From: Viola odorata
Taxonomy: Eukaryota > Streptophyta > Magnoliopsida > Malpighiales > Violaceae
Reading direction: 5' to 3'
NCBI GenBank assembly: GCA_963691705.1
Contig: OY829541.1
Span: 47,881,661-47,945,660, forward strand
Length of the DNA: 64,000 nt
Shown here piece after piece: positions 47,780 to 58,089 of the stretch. Position numbers and translations under genes: made by a program. Position 1 is the first letter of the stretch, and the number at the start of each line of letters is the position of its first letter. A model generated the notes under the pieces. That model searched no databases. It saw only the letters and a list, made by a program, of their open reading frames with translations, and was not told the DNA's origin.

Positions 47780-49502
47780 TGATAGCGTGTTTTTATGCAT
47801 GATTTTCCCTCCATTTTCTCACTTATTTAGAGCTTGATTCTGCTAATTTACCCTTGATTTCATTACTATTGCAGATCTAGGCCTAAAAAGGGAATTTATG
47901 CTAAAACAAACGTTTTTGGTGCAATTTGAGCGAATTCGAGCTTCAAGACCAAAAGTCGAGGTCCCGAGTCCAAAGCAGCGTTCAAGGTCCCGAATCGGAT
48001 TCCCAGTTCGGGACCCCCGAAGGGTAAAGGATGACGTTTCCACGTGTCACCCCACCTAACGCCCATGTGATCCCTCTGACACTGTTCTGACGCTCTGCAC
48101 TGATTACCAAACACCTGCGGATTTCAGTCTCGAGCCCACTCCAGGCCTGCCAAAGCTGGAAAAACCAGACAGCTTTATGCTTTTCCAGCTTTGTGCTTTT
48201 GGGGACATAGATCCACTTCTTTAGGCTTTCAATTAATGCATTTTGTCCCTAGTTTTTGGGCTGTAGATATTTTGTGCTTGGAGCTCTACTATATAAAGGG
48301 CATCCATGAATAGTCTTAGTGGCTTTTTCTTTGATCTCTCCTAGTAATTAATTAATTAGCATAATTTAGAAGTAGCTTAGACTTCTCTCTAGTTTCTCTC
48401 TCTAGCCATTGTTAGCTTCTTCAACATTGCTGCCGAGCTATAAACGGAATTTTAGTAACAAGTTTTCTTCCCTTACACTATTTAATTACTTGTTATGCTT
48501 TCTTTAATCGTTATTTGTTTATCTTTAAGTATGAGTAGCTAAATTCCTAGTTCTTGGCAAGGCTGATTCAAGGGTTGCAGGGGCAGATTCAAGGCCTTAA
48601 TGTGCTTAATATATTCTTGATGCTATATTCAACTATTCATCGATTTAATTACATCTTTGCATGATTTAATTTGAGGCCTGATCAACTGAGAATTATCTTG
48701 TGTAAATGCTGCCATTTATGTGATGAATACGGAAGGAAAGTTACATGAGCAAGTAGGCATCTGTTTAGTCTTGACTGTGTCAAAGTGGTCTTGAATAGAT
48801 AGGTTGGGTAGTTGATTAGAGCTGGGTCACGAGCCTGACAACCTGAGGGACTTTAGCTCTAGATCTGTCTTTTCTTAACTTCATGGGCAGTTTGAGTATG
48901 GCCCTCCCGCATTCATGCCTGGAGGGATGGCGGACTGTCAAGACTACCTCATATGTGGAAACGGGGGGTAGTTTCTCTTAAGAGAAAAGTAGGGGATATC
49001 CGAGGAATCTGGTCCCCATGTCATTTCTATGACATCTCGAATGGAATACCCTTGAGCTGATGACGATCTAGTCCCGAATGCAAACCAGAATGCCTTTGCC
49101 GAGAACCTTCTCTCCAACTGATTATTCGTGCTTATTTCACTCTTGTTCTATTTCACGCCTGCGTTGATACTTCTGCACATGTTTCTGATTTGCTTTATTA
49201 TTTCTAGAATTGTTCAACGATCCGTTTATTTTATCATTCGGGACCCCGAACGTGACATTCGGGACCCCGAATCTGCTTTCTTAGATAAACTTGTTAGCTC
49301 CCAAAATCTGCCTTGGCCAATCTGTTTGGCCAAGTAAAACCCCCCTGATTGTCACTTTTCATGCTCTTCTCCCCCGAATGCATTCAAGACCTTAGATCAG
49401 TTTCTCACAATCCCTGTGTTCGACCCTGACTGCCACTGTACACTTTATCTCTTGTGCACACACATTTTCAGGCACTATAAATCTTTATTTGACTGACGAT
49501 CA
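47780..49502 (+). repeat. 5' LTR of element C
   Basis: Begins TGATAGCGTG and ends CTGACGATCA, 1723 bp. TATATAAAGGGC at 48290 is a good TATA box, so transcription should start about 30 bp later and leave a long R-U5. Compared with the 3' LTR I find only four differences: 48888 (C/T), 49179 (A/C), 49234 (T/C) and 49464 (A/G). Confidence 0.96.
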
Positions 49503-49505
49503 AAT

Positions 49506-49523
49506 TGGCGCCGTTGCCGGGGA
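49506..49523 (+). promoter_or_regulatory. Primer-binding site of element C
   Basis: TGGCGCCGTTGCCGGGGA, three bases after the LTR, is the primer-binding sequence characteristic of Athila elements and complements the 3' end of a plant tRNA, commonly assigned as tRNA-Asp. Confidence 0.85.
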
Positions 49524-49556
49524 TTGTTTCAAGACTGATTTACTTTTCTTGTTTGT

Positions 49557-50879
49557 ATGACCAGGAGATCTGCACCCGAATTACTACCCCTTGATCACGA
49601 GCTAGGACGTACCGAAAGAGGACTTCGACGACTGGCACGAGGAAATTCCAATCCTTGTGTTCGGGACCTCGAACGTCTTTTTGACCTAGAAGACAATCCA
49701 GACCCCGAGAATTTTTCCCCTGATCACCCAGAAGGACCCGAAATGGATGACCACGGTCCCGAAGGAGATCGCGTCCCACCACTCCCAATCCAGACCATCG
49801 ATGATTTCAATGCTGCTCCCGAAGCCCCAACCAGTTGCATTGTCTGGCCAGCAGTCCCGAATGACTGGGAACTCAAGTCTGCGACCATGCATCATCTGCC
49901 ACTCTTTCGAGGGCTGGCCAAGGAAAATCCACACCGCCACCTGCAGCAGCTACACTCCATTTGTGACACCATGAAACCTCACAACGTTTCTGTTGAGCAT
50001 GCCAAGCTCCGTGCCTTTATGTGGTCCCTCAAGGACGACGCCCTTGACTGGTTTTATGACTTGGAGCCGCAATCTATCAATTCATGGGCCGAGATGTCTA
50101 AAGCTTTCACGGACAAATACTACCCCGTGTCCATAGCAATGGTGACCAGAAAGCAGCTTGTATCCATCCTCCAAAAGGATTCGGAAGATCTCGAGCAATA
50201 TTATGAAAGGTTCAAAAAGATGCAAGCCCTATGCCCCTCGCATAATCTGTCCGAACATGCCCTCATGCAGTATTTTTGTGAAGGACTCAACGGTCAGGAC
50301 AATGCCTTGTTGAACGCTGCTGCTAATGGATCCATCACTAGACTCACTCCAGCTGCTGCCAAGGCCACTATCGAACTCATGGCCAAGAACAACCTCCAGC
50401 TCAACAACTCCACTAGCGTTCAAGACGCCCGTTCAGCCGCTATGGAGAATCAACTTGCAGCCATCACGGGCATGCTGCAAAACATGGCTTCGGGACAGCC
50501 AGTCCAGGTCAAGGCCTGCCAGATTTGTCAATTTTCAGACCACCCAACGGATGCTTGCCCATTCATCCCCGATGAGATTCCAGTCAATGCAGCTGGCGGA
50601 TTCAATGCCCCATATGGCCAACACCACAATCAAGGGTGGAAGCCACCTAACTATGGGTGGAACAACAACCAGCAGGCCGGACCCAGCCATCAGTATGGAC
50701 AAAACCCATATGGAAATCATCCTCCTCCTTTCAACATGCAGAGCTTCAAGCCCAGACCCAATTTTCAGAACTGTCAATACCAGAGGCAATTTTCTCGGGA
50801 AAGCTCAAGTCCAAATGGACGGGACCATACCGAATCACTGCAGTATTTGATCATGGTGCTGTTGAAATCCAGAACCTAG
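49557..50879 (+). CDS. Element C Gag
   Basis: ATG 49557 opens 440 aa. The capsid part (about residues 95-240) has the typical Retrotrans_gag pattern: LFRGLAKENPHRHLQQLHSI, FMWSLKDDALDWFYDLEP, FTDKYYPVSIAMVTRKQL and DLEQYYERFKKMQALCPSH. A zinc knuckle follows with CX2CX4HX4C spacing (CQICQFSDHPTDAC), then an Asn/Gly/Pro-rich tail. The frame is fully open, which fits a young and perhaps trans-mobilised element. Past about 50790 the last 30 codons are read from integrase-derived DNA in another frame, because the pol deletion joins the gag tail to the end of integrase. Gag packages the element RNA into virus-like particles. Confidence 0.9.
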   Translation: MTRRSAPELLPLDHELGRTERGLRRLARGNSNPCVRDLERLFDLEDNPDPENFSPDHPEGPEMDDHGPEGDRVPPLPIQTIDDFNAAPEAPTSCIVWPAVPNDWELKSATMHHLPLFRGLAKENPHRHLQQLHSICDTMKPHNVSVEHAKLRAFMWSLKDDALDWFYDLEPQSINSWAEMSKAFTDKYYPVSIAMVTRKQLVSILQKDSEDLEQYYERFKKMQALCPSHNLSEHALMQYFCEGLNGQDNALLNAAANGSITRLTPAAAKATIELMAKNNLQLNNSTSVQDARSAAMENQLAAITGMLQNMASGQPVQVKACQICQFSDHPTDACPFIPDEIPVNAAGGFNAPYGQHHNQGWKPPNYGWNNNQQAGPSHQYGQNPYGNHPPPFNMQSFKPRPNFQNCQYQRQFSRESSSPNGRDHTESLQYLIMVLLKSRT

Positions 50880-50998
50880 ACAATGGGGAGCCATTTAAGG
50901 TAAACGGTCATAGGTTGAAACACTTCTATGAAGGGTTCAAGCCTTCGACTACAGAGGAAGCAAGGGTCGAGGACCCAACACTCAACACTCCCGAATGA
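50789..50998 (+). pseudogene. Element C integrase C-terminal remnant
   Basis: In the second frame, starting within the gag ORF, GKLKSKWTGPYRITAVFDHG and FKVNGHRLKHFYEGFKP match the last part of Athila integrases, and the frame ends at TGA 50996-50998. Everything between the gag zinc-knuckle tail and this point (protease to integrase core) is missing, a deletion of several kilobases relative to element A. The remnant overlaps gag by 91 bp in another register. Confidence 0.88.
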
Positions 50999-51736
50999 GG
51001 ACACAACGTCCAGACCTGGACGATAATCAAGGCCAAGTGTGGGGACAAACCCCGAATTTCTAACCCTCTTCCTTTACTTTTCTTGTCTCTTAATTCTGCA
51101 TCCGACATCCTCTTTTCTCTCTTCCCAAAGCCCATTTCTTATCTTCCCTAGGTGATCTTAATTAGTTTTGTCCATTCTTATTCCTTTTGTCCGTTGGTTT
51201 CTTTAGTTTCTTCTACTTTATTTTTTATCTTCATTTTATTATTTGAGTCAACTCTAGCTTTTCAAATTTTCTATGTGCACTTTTTATGTTACCTAGGTAA
51301 AATTTTAAATTTTCTTTGTCCTCTTCCCTCTTTCATTTAATTTTTATGTCTCTCTCTCTCTGTTAATTAATGACTTGTTCCCTCCTTTATCACCCCCCAT
51401 TTAATTACCTCTGATTTTATTCTTATCTCTCCTTTTTTCAAAATCCTAAAAGCTGATTTGCTTTCCCTGATTCCCGCGCAGGTACAAGAGCACGCGGCCC
51501 ATGGCACTGAGCGCCCTCTCCCATCGCGCCACGTGGACAACGGAGACCGAAACATCAGTTCCCGCCTCTCTCTCCACGTTCCCACGCCTGCCAAAACCTA
51601 CTCACCCACGCCACCTAAACCGTTACCCTTCCACGTTACCCAACCGTTACCCAACCAAAACCCCTCATCACTCCCAATCAAATCACAACACTTCCTTTTC
51701 TCTTCTTTCCAAAAACGAAACCCTCTCTTCTTCCTT
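50999..51736 (+). other. Element C spacer before the ATHILA ORF
   Basis: About 740 bp, pyrimidine-rich and without a gene. TTCCCGCGCAG at 51471-51481, after a pyrimidine-rich tract, is a possible splice acceptor through which the downstream ORF could be expressed from a spliced RNA. That is inference. Confidence 0.5.
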
Positions 51737-53821
51737 ATGACACGCACTCACCTTAACCTAAACAAAAACCCCACTTCTCACTCTTCTACTCCAACTCCTA
51801 CTCTTCCCTCTCACCAAAACCAACCAAGCACCACCACTTCCGGCCATTCTCCAGCAGCCACTGAACGGCTCGGATCTCCATCTTCCGACGCCACCATCAA
51901 CCTAGACGAAATCCCTTCCACTACCCCTCTCCCAGACATGACCAGATCTGGAAAGGTACGCCGTGTCCCTCCAACCACCACCACCGGCAGCAAGAAGAAA
52001 ACGCCGCCCAGCCCTGTCAACTCCGTTCCCCTCGACGTTAAGCCCATTGGCTACATGATTCCTTCTGACACCGAGGAGGACGAACAACCCCAGACCAGTT
52101 CCAGCCTCAGGGAAGCCCGACGGGTGGAGAACGAGAATGAGGAGCAATTCCCGTGGGATTCCGACGGCCAGCGAGAGGAGGAGGACGACGACAGACATGA
52201 TGCTGAAGGCGAGGTCGAGCTGACTGAGCGACCAGAAGCGCAGGACGCTCAGGATCCCGAGCACACTGCTCCAGGTCCTGAGGACATTCCAGAGGGCCCA
52301 ACAGAGGAGGTCGCCAAAGAAGGAGAAGGGGAGGTCGATCCACCCCAACCTCCCAGCCCACCCCCGAAATCGGCCAAGGGTAAGACCCGAGCCGCGAAGT
52401 ACACTCCTAAGCCTCCTGCTCCTAAGGTTCCAGCCCCCAAACCTTCGGCCAGTAAGAAACGGAAGATCCCGGCCTCCTCCAAGGGCAAAGCTCCTGCTAC
52501 TGAGACACCCCGCAAATCCCAGCGCCTCGAGGAGGAAGATGAAGAGTTTGATTCTGCTCCGGGCTCCCGACCCAGTTACCTGGTAACAGCTAACCTTGAA
52601 ACTTTCAATGACCTTTTTATCTTTAATGATAAGCCTTCCTTGGACAAGGTGAATTTGATGAATTTTAAGGGAGTAGCCCCGTGCCCTAAGTTAGATCTGG
52701 AGTTATGCGATAAGATGGGTGTTGGGTCCCGAATTCGGGAGTATATCAGTGGTATCGGGTGGGAGAGTTTCTTTTACATGGATCAGCCTACTTATTTGGA
52801 ACTCAGTTTGGAGTTCTTTACTAGTTTTTGGTATAAGGTTGATCTGTTCAAACCCAAGGGTGGGGTAGGTCCCGATTTGTCTGCGAAGGGTTGTGTGAAT
52901 TTCAGGCTTGCAAGTAAATGGCACCCGTTGTCCCTCGACGACTTCAACGTCTACCTTGGTTTTGTCAGTCGTGAAGGGACTCACGAGGCCGCATATCAGA
53001 ACGCTCTCACCAACGTTCCCGCCACATTCAACACTCACAAAGCCCTTCGAGAGCTCTCTGGCCAAGATGAGATCAAATTTGACTCTCGCCATACCAAAGC
53101 CCACTGCATTCAAGACCCGGCGCTCCGCATCCTGCAACGCTTCCTGTCCATTGCCCTCGCGGGTAAATTCGGGACCTCTGGGCAGCTTGCCCAAACGGAG
53201 TTGTTTTTCCTCTGGGCCATGTACCACAAGCAGCGGGTCAATCTTGGATACTGGATCGCCACCGCTGCTCATAACGTCGCCAATGCCCCCCAGGGTCGCT
53301 CTCCTGTTCTTGGATCACTTGTCACCAGCTTGGCCTCCAAACTTTACACCTCGACACTTTGGGAGCTCAATCTGTATCGACACCCGAGCTCCTTCAAGAT
53401 CCTCGGCTTCAAATCCCTGGACGCGATGGAATTTCTTTGTGTCATTATTGGTGTCCTGAGCTTCCATGCAGGTAATAAGGGCAGGATCGAAGGCAAGTAT
53501 AAATACCCAGACCTCTCTAAGCCGTCTGCTGCCCCCGAGCCTCCGTCTAGCAAAGCTACCACTTCGACTGCCCCGAAGCCCAAAGTTGACTCCCGAGTGC
53601 CCGACAACATTCCAGCTGACGACACAACGAACCAACTCCTCCGCCTCATCCTGGAAACCAATCTTGCAATCCTTCACGAGATCCAAACTCAAGCTGACGT
53701 GCTGATTGCGACGCGCCGCCCTCGCCCCCCCCCCCCCCCCCATGATCCCGCACATCTTCAATCCCTTTTGCCCCTGCGTGGGCTGGTTATCACTGTTGAA
53801 CAATTTCCATTCCTGCTATAA
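51737..53821 (+). CDS. Element C ATHILA-type extra ORF, intact
   Basis: From ATG 51737 (MTRTHLNLNKNP) the frame is open for 694 aa. The first 275 residues are Pro/Ser/Glu/Asp/Lys-rich and disordered, with basic runs that could be nuclear localisation signals (ASKKRKIP). The conserved core follows: GWESFFYMDQPTYLELSLEF, HCIQDPALRILQRFLSIAL and KQRVNLGYWIATAA, shared with element A. A Pro-rich C-terminus contains a run of 17 C bases (53725-53741), so the last about 30 residues depend on the exact run length. The family (ATHILA ORF) lies after pol in Athila elements. It has been called env-like, but I see no signal peptide or membrane span. Function unknown. Confidence 0.85.
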   Translation: MTRTHLNLNKNPTSHSSTPTPTLPSHQNQPSTTTSGHSPAATERLGSPSSDATINLDEIPSTTPLPDMTRSGKVRRVPPTTTTGSKKKTPPSPVNSVPLDVKPIGYMIPSDTEEDEQPQTSSSLREARRVENENEEQFPWDSDGQREEEDDDRHDAEGEVELTERPEAQDAQDPEHTAPGPEDIPEGPTEEVAKEGEGEVDPPQPPSPPPKSAKGKTRAAKYTPKPPAPKVPAPKPSASKKRKIPASSKGKAPATETPRKSQRLEEEDEEFDSAPGSRPSYLVTANLETFNDLFIFNDKPSLDKVNLMNFKGVAPCPKLDLELCDKMGVGSRIREYISGIGWESFFYMDQPTYLELSLEFFTSFWYKVDLFKPKGGVGPDLSAKGCVNFRLASKWHPLSLDDFNVYLGFVSREGTHEAAYQNALTNVPATFNTHKALRELSGQDEIKFDSRHTKAHCIQDPALRILQRFLSIALAGKFGTSGQLAQTELFFLWAMYHKQRVNLGYWIATAAHNVANAPQGRSPVLGSLVTSLASKLYTSTLWELNLYRHPSSFKILGFKSLDAMEFLCVIIGVLSFHAGNKGRIEGKYKYPDLSKPSAAPEPPSSKATTSTAPKPKVDSRVPDNIPADDTTNQLLRLILETNLAILHEIQTQADVLIATRRPRPPPPPHDPAHLQSLLPLRGLVITVEQFPFLL
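53725..53741 (+). repeat. C17 homopolymer in the ATHILA ORF
   Basis: Seventeen consecutive C bases close to the 3' end of the ORF. Length variation here, biological or from sequencing, would change the reading frame of the C-terminus. Confidence 0.97.
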
Positions 53822-55369
53822 CTTTAAATTGCTTTATCTTTTGTCTCCCTTCCGCATTGAGGACAATGCGCTGCCTAAGTGTGGGGGGGAGTTTAAAAAC
53901 TGCTAGTATTTATTATGCTTATATTCTAGTTTAATTTTCCTAAGTTTATGCATGATTTTCTTTAAAACTTTTAGCTCAAGGCCTATTTTTGAAAACACCT
54001 CAATGATGGACACACACCTGACTTGTGCACATAAGAAGAAAAATGTTGTCCTGGTCAAGGTCCCGAATGATTCATGCTTTGCCCGTTATGCCTTATATCT
54101 GCTTCAAGACCTAGACACCAGTAGTCACGAATTAACACCTTGAGAGCATTTGAGCCTTCATGCCTATATTTATTGTTTGAGCGAATGCATGACTAGGTAC
54201 TGGTTGGGTTTGCATGATATCCATGGGTATAGACACACATAGACATAGGAAAGCAGTAAAAAGATTAAGTCTTCGCATCACATTGTCTTCTCTCATCTTT
54301 TCTGTTCTGTTTTCTTTTCTTACTCCCGAACCACTTCTTGACCCTCCATTCTGACCATTTGAATTTTCCTTGATCTTTCTCTTGGCAGGTGAGCGATGTT
54401 GTTGGGTGCACCATCGAGGGCTTGACTAGACAGAAGAAGCAGCAAAGGCGAAGTGTGGGGGCTCCCGAATACATTCACGACCCCGAACACTGGCACAAAT
54501 TCAAGACCTCAAAACTAAATTCAAGGGCAGACCAAAACGGGAAAAAAAAACCACTTCCCACCCACAGCAAAACACAAGTGTGGGGAAGTGAAATCAGAAT
54601 ATCAAGCCCTCGAAGAACAAGGTCTCGATCCTCAATTCAGATCTCTCTTTCTCTCTCCAAAAAGAAAAAAAAAAAAGAAATATAAATAAAAGAGAGAGGG
54701 AAGAGAGCAAGACAATACCTTCAAAGCCAGAAGAGAAAAATCGGCAGCCAGCACCCATTCAAGGCCTCGAGCCTCGGTCCCGAAACGCGGCAAGGGCCTC
54801 CCCTCGAAAAAGAAAAGCCTAGTCTAGCTTTCGCTCCAGCAACATTGCCTCACCATTTTGATTCCTTCTGCCAAGGAAGCGTTCCAGGTTTGAGTCGGTT
54901 CCACCACCTTCTCATTTCACCTCTCTCTCTTCTCCACTTTTTCCTCTCATAATGCTTCCTTCTATTTCCTCTTATCGTTCATTTTCCTTGTTTCCCCTTC
55001 TTCCCCCGATGCGGAGTCTTTTGATTGCTAGATTGCCTATGCACGTGTCTAATGTACTCGGATTGATATGCAAGCCTGATTGTGTCGTGTTATAGCATAC
55101 TTGAGCGTTTAAACACCTAGCCTTACGAGTGTGAGTGCAAACACCAATCCATGTAAGGATTGCTGGTTCATAGGCTGAAGCGGAAAAGTCCTTTCTCAAG
55201 GGTCGTTACCCTTCTGATTTGACGCAGGTGTATCTAGGCGGGGTCTGTCTTCATTCGAGGTCCCGAATCTTGACAAGCGTGCTTATTCTCTGTGCTATGG
55301 TTTGGTGTGTCTGTTCTGTTTTGGGGACTGTTTTAAGTTTTGTTAATGCTCGAGGGCGAGCATTGGGCA
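53822..55369 (+). other. Element C non-coding tail
   Basis: About 1.5 kb between the ATHILA ORF and the polypurine tract. It repeats GTGTGGGG-type purine runs (53880-53890, 54452-54461, 54580-54585) and the TCCCGAA motif (54061, 54324, 54463, 54778, 55261). No gene is supported; short open frames here look accidental. Confidence 0.7.
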
Positions 55370-55383
55370 GTGTGGGGGCTATT
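55370..55383 (+). promoter_or_regulatory. Polypurine tract of element C
   Basis: GTGTGGGGGCTATT directly before the TGATAG start of the 3' LTR, the expected plus-strand primer position. Confidence 0.8.
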
Positions 55384-57106
55384 TGATAGCGTGTTTTTAT
55401 GCATGATTTTCCCTCCATTTTCTCACTTATTTAGAGCTTGATTCTGCTAATTTACCCTTGATTTCATTACTATTGCAGATCTAGGCCTAAAAAGGGAATT
55501 TATGCTAAAACAAACGTTTTTGGTGCAATTTGAGCGAATTCGAGCTTCAAGACCAAAAGTCGAGGTCCCGAGTCCAAAGCAGCGTTCAAGGTCCCGAATC
55601 GGATTCCCAGTTCGGGACCCCCGAAGGGTAAAGGATGACGTTTCCACGTGTCACCCCACCTAACGCCCATGTGATCCCTCTGACACTGTTCTGACGCTCT
55701 GCACTGATTACCAAACACCTGCGGATTTCAGTCTCGAGCCCACTCCAGGCCTGCCAAAGCTGGAAAAACCAGACAGCTTTATGCTTTTCCAGCTTTGTGC
55801 TTTTGGGGACATAGATCCACTTCTTTAGGCTTTCAATTAATGCATTTTGTCCCTAGTTTTTGGGCTGTAGATATTTTGTGCTTGGAGCTCTACTATATAA
55901 AGGGCATCCATGAATAGTCTTAGTGGCTTTTTCTTTGATCTCTCCTAGTAATTAATTAATTAGCATAATTTAGAAGTAGCTTAGACTTCTCTCTAGTTTC
56001 TCTCTCTAGCCATTGTTAGCTTCTTCAACATTGCTGCCGAGCTATAAACGGAATTTTAGTAACAAGTTTTCTTCCCTTACACTATTTAATTACTTGTTAT
56101 GCTTTCTTTAATCGTTATTTGTTTATCTTTAAGTATGAGTAGCTAAATTCCTAGTTCTTGGCAAGGCTGATTCAAGGGTTGCAGGGGCAGATTCAAGGCC
56201 TTAATGTGCTTAATATATTCTTGATGCTATATTCAACTATTCATCGATTTAATTACATCTTTGCATGATTTAATTTGAGGCCTGATCAACTGAGAATTAT
56301 CTTGTGTAAATGCTGCCATTTATGTGATGAATACGGAAGGAAAGTTACATGAGCAAGTAGGCATCTGTTTAGTCTTGACTGTGTCAAAGTGGTCTTGAAT
56401 AGATAGGTTGGGTAGTTGATTAGAGCTGGGTCACGAGCCTGACAACCTGAGGGACTTTAGCTCTAGATCTGTCTTTTCTTAACTTCATGGGTAGTTTGAG
56501 TATGGCCCTCCCGCATTCATGCCTGGAGGGATGGCGGACTGTCAAGACTACCTCATATGTGGAAACGGGGGGTAGTTTCTCTTAAGAGAAAAGTAGGGGA
56601 TATCCGAGGAATCTGGTCCCCATGTCATTTCTATGACATCTCGAATGGAATACCCTTGAGCTGATGACGATCTAGTCCCGAATGCAAACCAGAATGCCTT
56701 TGCCGAGAACCTTCTCTCCAACTGATTATTCGTGCTTATTTCACTCTTGTTCTATTTCACGCCTGCGTTGATACTTCTGCACCTGTTTCTGATTTGCTTT
56801 ATTATTTCTAGAATTGTTCAACGATCCGTTTATTTTACCATTCGGGACCCCGAACGTGACATTCGGGACCCCGAATCTGCTTTCTTAGATAAACTTGTTA
56901 GCTCCCAAAATCTGCCTTGGCCAATCTGTTTGGCCAAGTAAAACCCCCCTGATTGTCACTTTTCATGCTCTTCTCCCCCGAATGCATTCAAGACCTTAGA
57001 TCAGTTTCTCACAATCCCTGTGTTCGACCCTGACTGCCACTGTACACTTTATCTCTTGTGCACACACGTTTTCAGGCACTATAAATCTTTATTTGACTGA
57101 CGATCA
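55384..57106 (+). repeat. 3' LTR of element C
   Basis: Same 1723-bp length and ends as the 5' LTR. It is followed at once by GGCCC (57107-57111), the target duplication, and then by the continuation of element B's integrase. Confidence 0.96.
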
Positions 57107-57111
57107 GGCCC

Positions 57112-57229
57112 GTACCGCGTCACTCGTGTTATCGGAAAGGGGGCGTATCACCTCGAAACGGTTGACGGTACTCCCTTACCTAACTCTTGGAATATTGCTA
57201 GATTAAAATTGTATCATGCTAGAATTTGA
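57112..57229 (+). pseudogene. Element B integrase C-terminus, resumed after element C
   Basis: Right after the GGCCC duplication the integrase frame continues (YRVTRVIGKGAYHLETVDG, NSWNIARLKLYHA) and ends at TGA 57227-57229. It completes the C-terminal domain interrupted at 47779, showing exactly where element C inserted. Confidence 0.9.
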
Positions 57230-58020
57230 CATGCCGTTGGGCATGGTTTTAAAATTTGTGAAATATGACATGCCGTTGAGCATGATTTTAAAATTTGTGA
57301 AATTTGAAATGCCGTTCGGTATGGTTTTAAAATTTGTGAAATTTGACATGCCGTTGAGCATGGTTTTGAAATTAGTGAAATATGACATGCCGTTGGGCAT
57401 GGTTTTGAAATTTGTGAAATATGACATGCCGTTGGGCATGATTTTAAAATTTGTGAAATTTGACATGCCGTTGAGCATGGTTTTGCATGGTTTTGAAATT
57501 TGTGAAATATGACATGCCGTTGGGCATGGTTTTGAAATTTGTGAAATATGACATGCCGTTGGGCATGGTTTTAAAATTTGTGAAATTTGACATGCCGTTG
57601 AGCATGATTTTGAAATTTGTGAAATATGACACGCCATTGAGCATGGTTTTAAAATTTGTGAAATTTGACATGCCGCGGGCATGGTTTTTGAAAGTGAAAT
57701 TTGACATGCCGCGAGCATGGTCTTTGAAATTGAAATATCGACATGTCGTGGGCATGGTCTTTGAAATTGAAATTTTGACATGCCGTGGGCATGGTCTTTG
57801 AAATTGAAATTTTGACATGCCGTGGGCATGGTCTTTGAAATTGAAATATCGACATGCCGTGGGCATGGTCTTTGAAATTGAAATTTTGACATGCCGTGGG
57901 CATGGTCTTTGAAATTGAAATATCGACATGCCATGGGCATGGTATTTGAAATTGAAATTTTGACATGCCGTGGGCATGGTCTTTGAAATTGAAATACCGA
58001 CATGCCGTGGGCATGGTCTA
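57220..58020. repeat. 39-bp and 37-bp hairpin repeat array
   Basis: From the integrase stop onward GACATGCCGTTGAGCATGG-like units recur every 39 bp (57228, 57267, 57306, 57345 and on, about 11 units). They then shift to a 37-bp type, GACATGCCGTGGGCATGGTC, at 57777, 57814, 57851 and on, about 10 units. Each unit contains an inverted repeat (CATGCC/GGCATG). Open frames on both strands are a by-product of the period and not genes. Confidence 0.93.
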
Positions 58021-58089
58021 ACAATTGTTGTGGAAATATTTCTTGTTCCTTGTTGGCTGTCTGTGTAATGTGCAGATAACAAGGAAATC

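Larger units (their letters stand above)
47780..57106 (+). mobile_element. Element C: young Athila-type retrotransposon with pol deleted
   Basis: A 9327-bp element bounded by two equal 1723-bp LTRs and by a perfect 5-bp duplication GGCCC (47775-47779 and 57107-57111). Order: LTR, primer site, gag, stub of integrase, spacer, ATHILA ORF, long non-coding tail, polypurine tract, LTR. Protease, RT, RNase H and most of integrase are absent, so it must depend on enzymes from another Athila copy. The near-identical LTRs show a recent insertion. Confidence 0.95.

Noticed and set aside
54389..54685. Open frame of 98 codons in the non-coding tail of element C
   Set aside because: Low-complexity end, no similarity to element proteins, and position in the usual non-coding region of Athila elements.
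57203..58082. Long open frames on both strands with 13-residue periodic peptides
   Set aside because: They are by-products of the 39/37-bp array, open on both strands at once and without a plausible start or composition.
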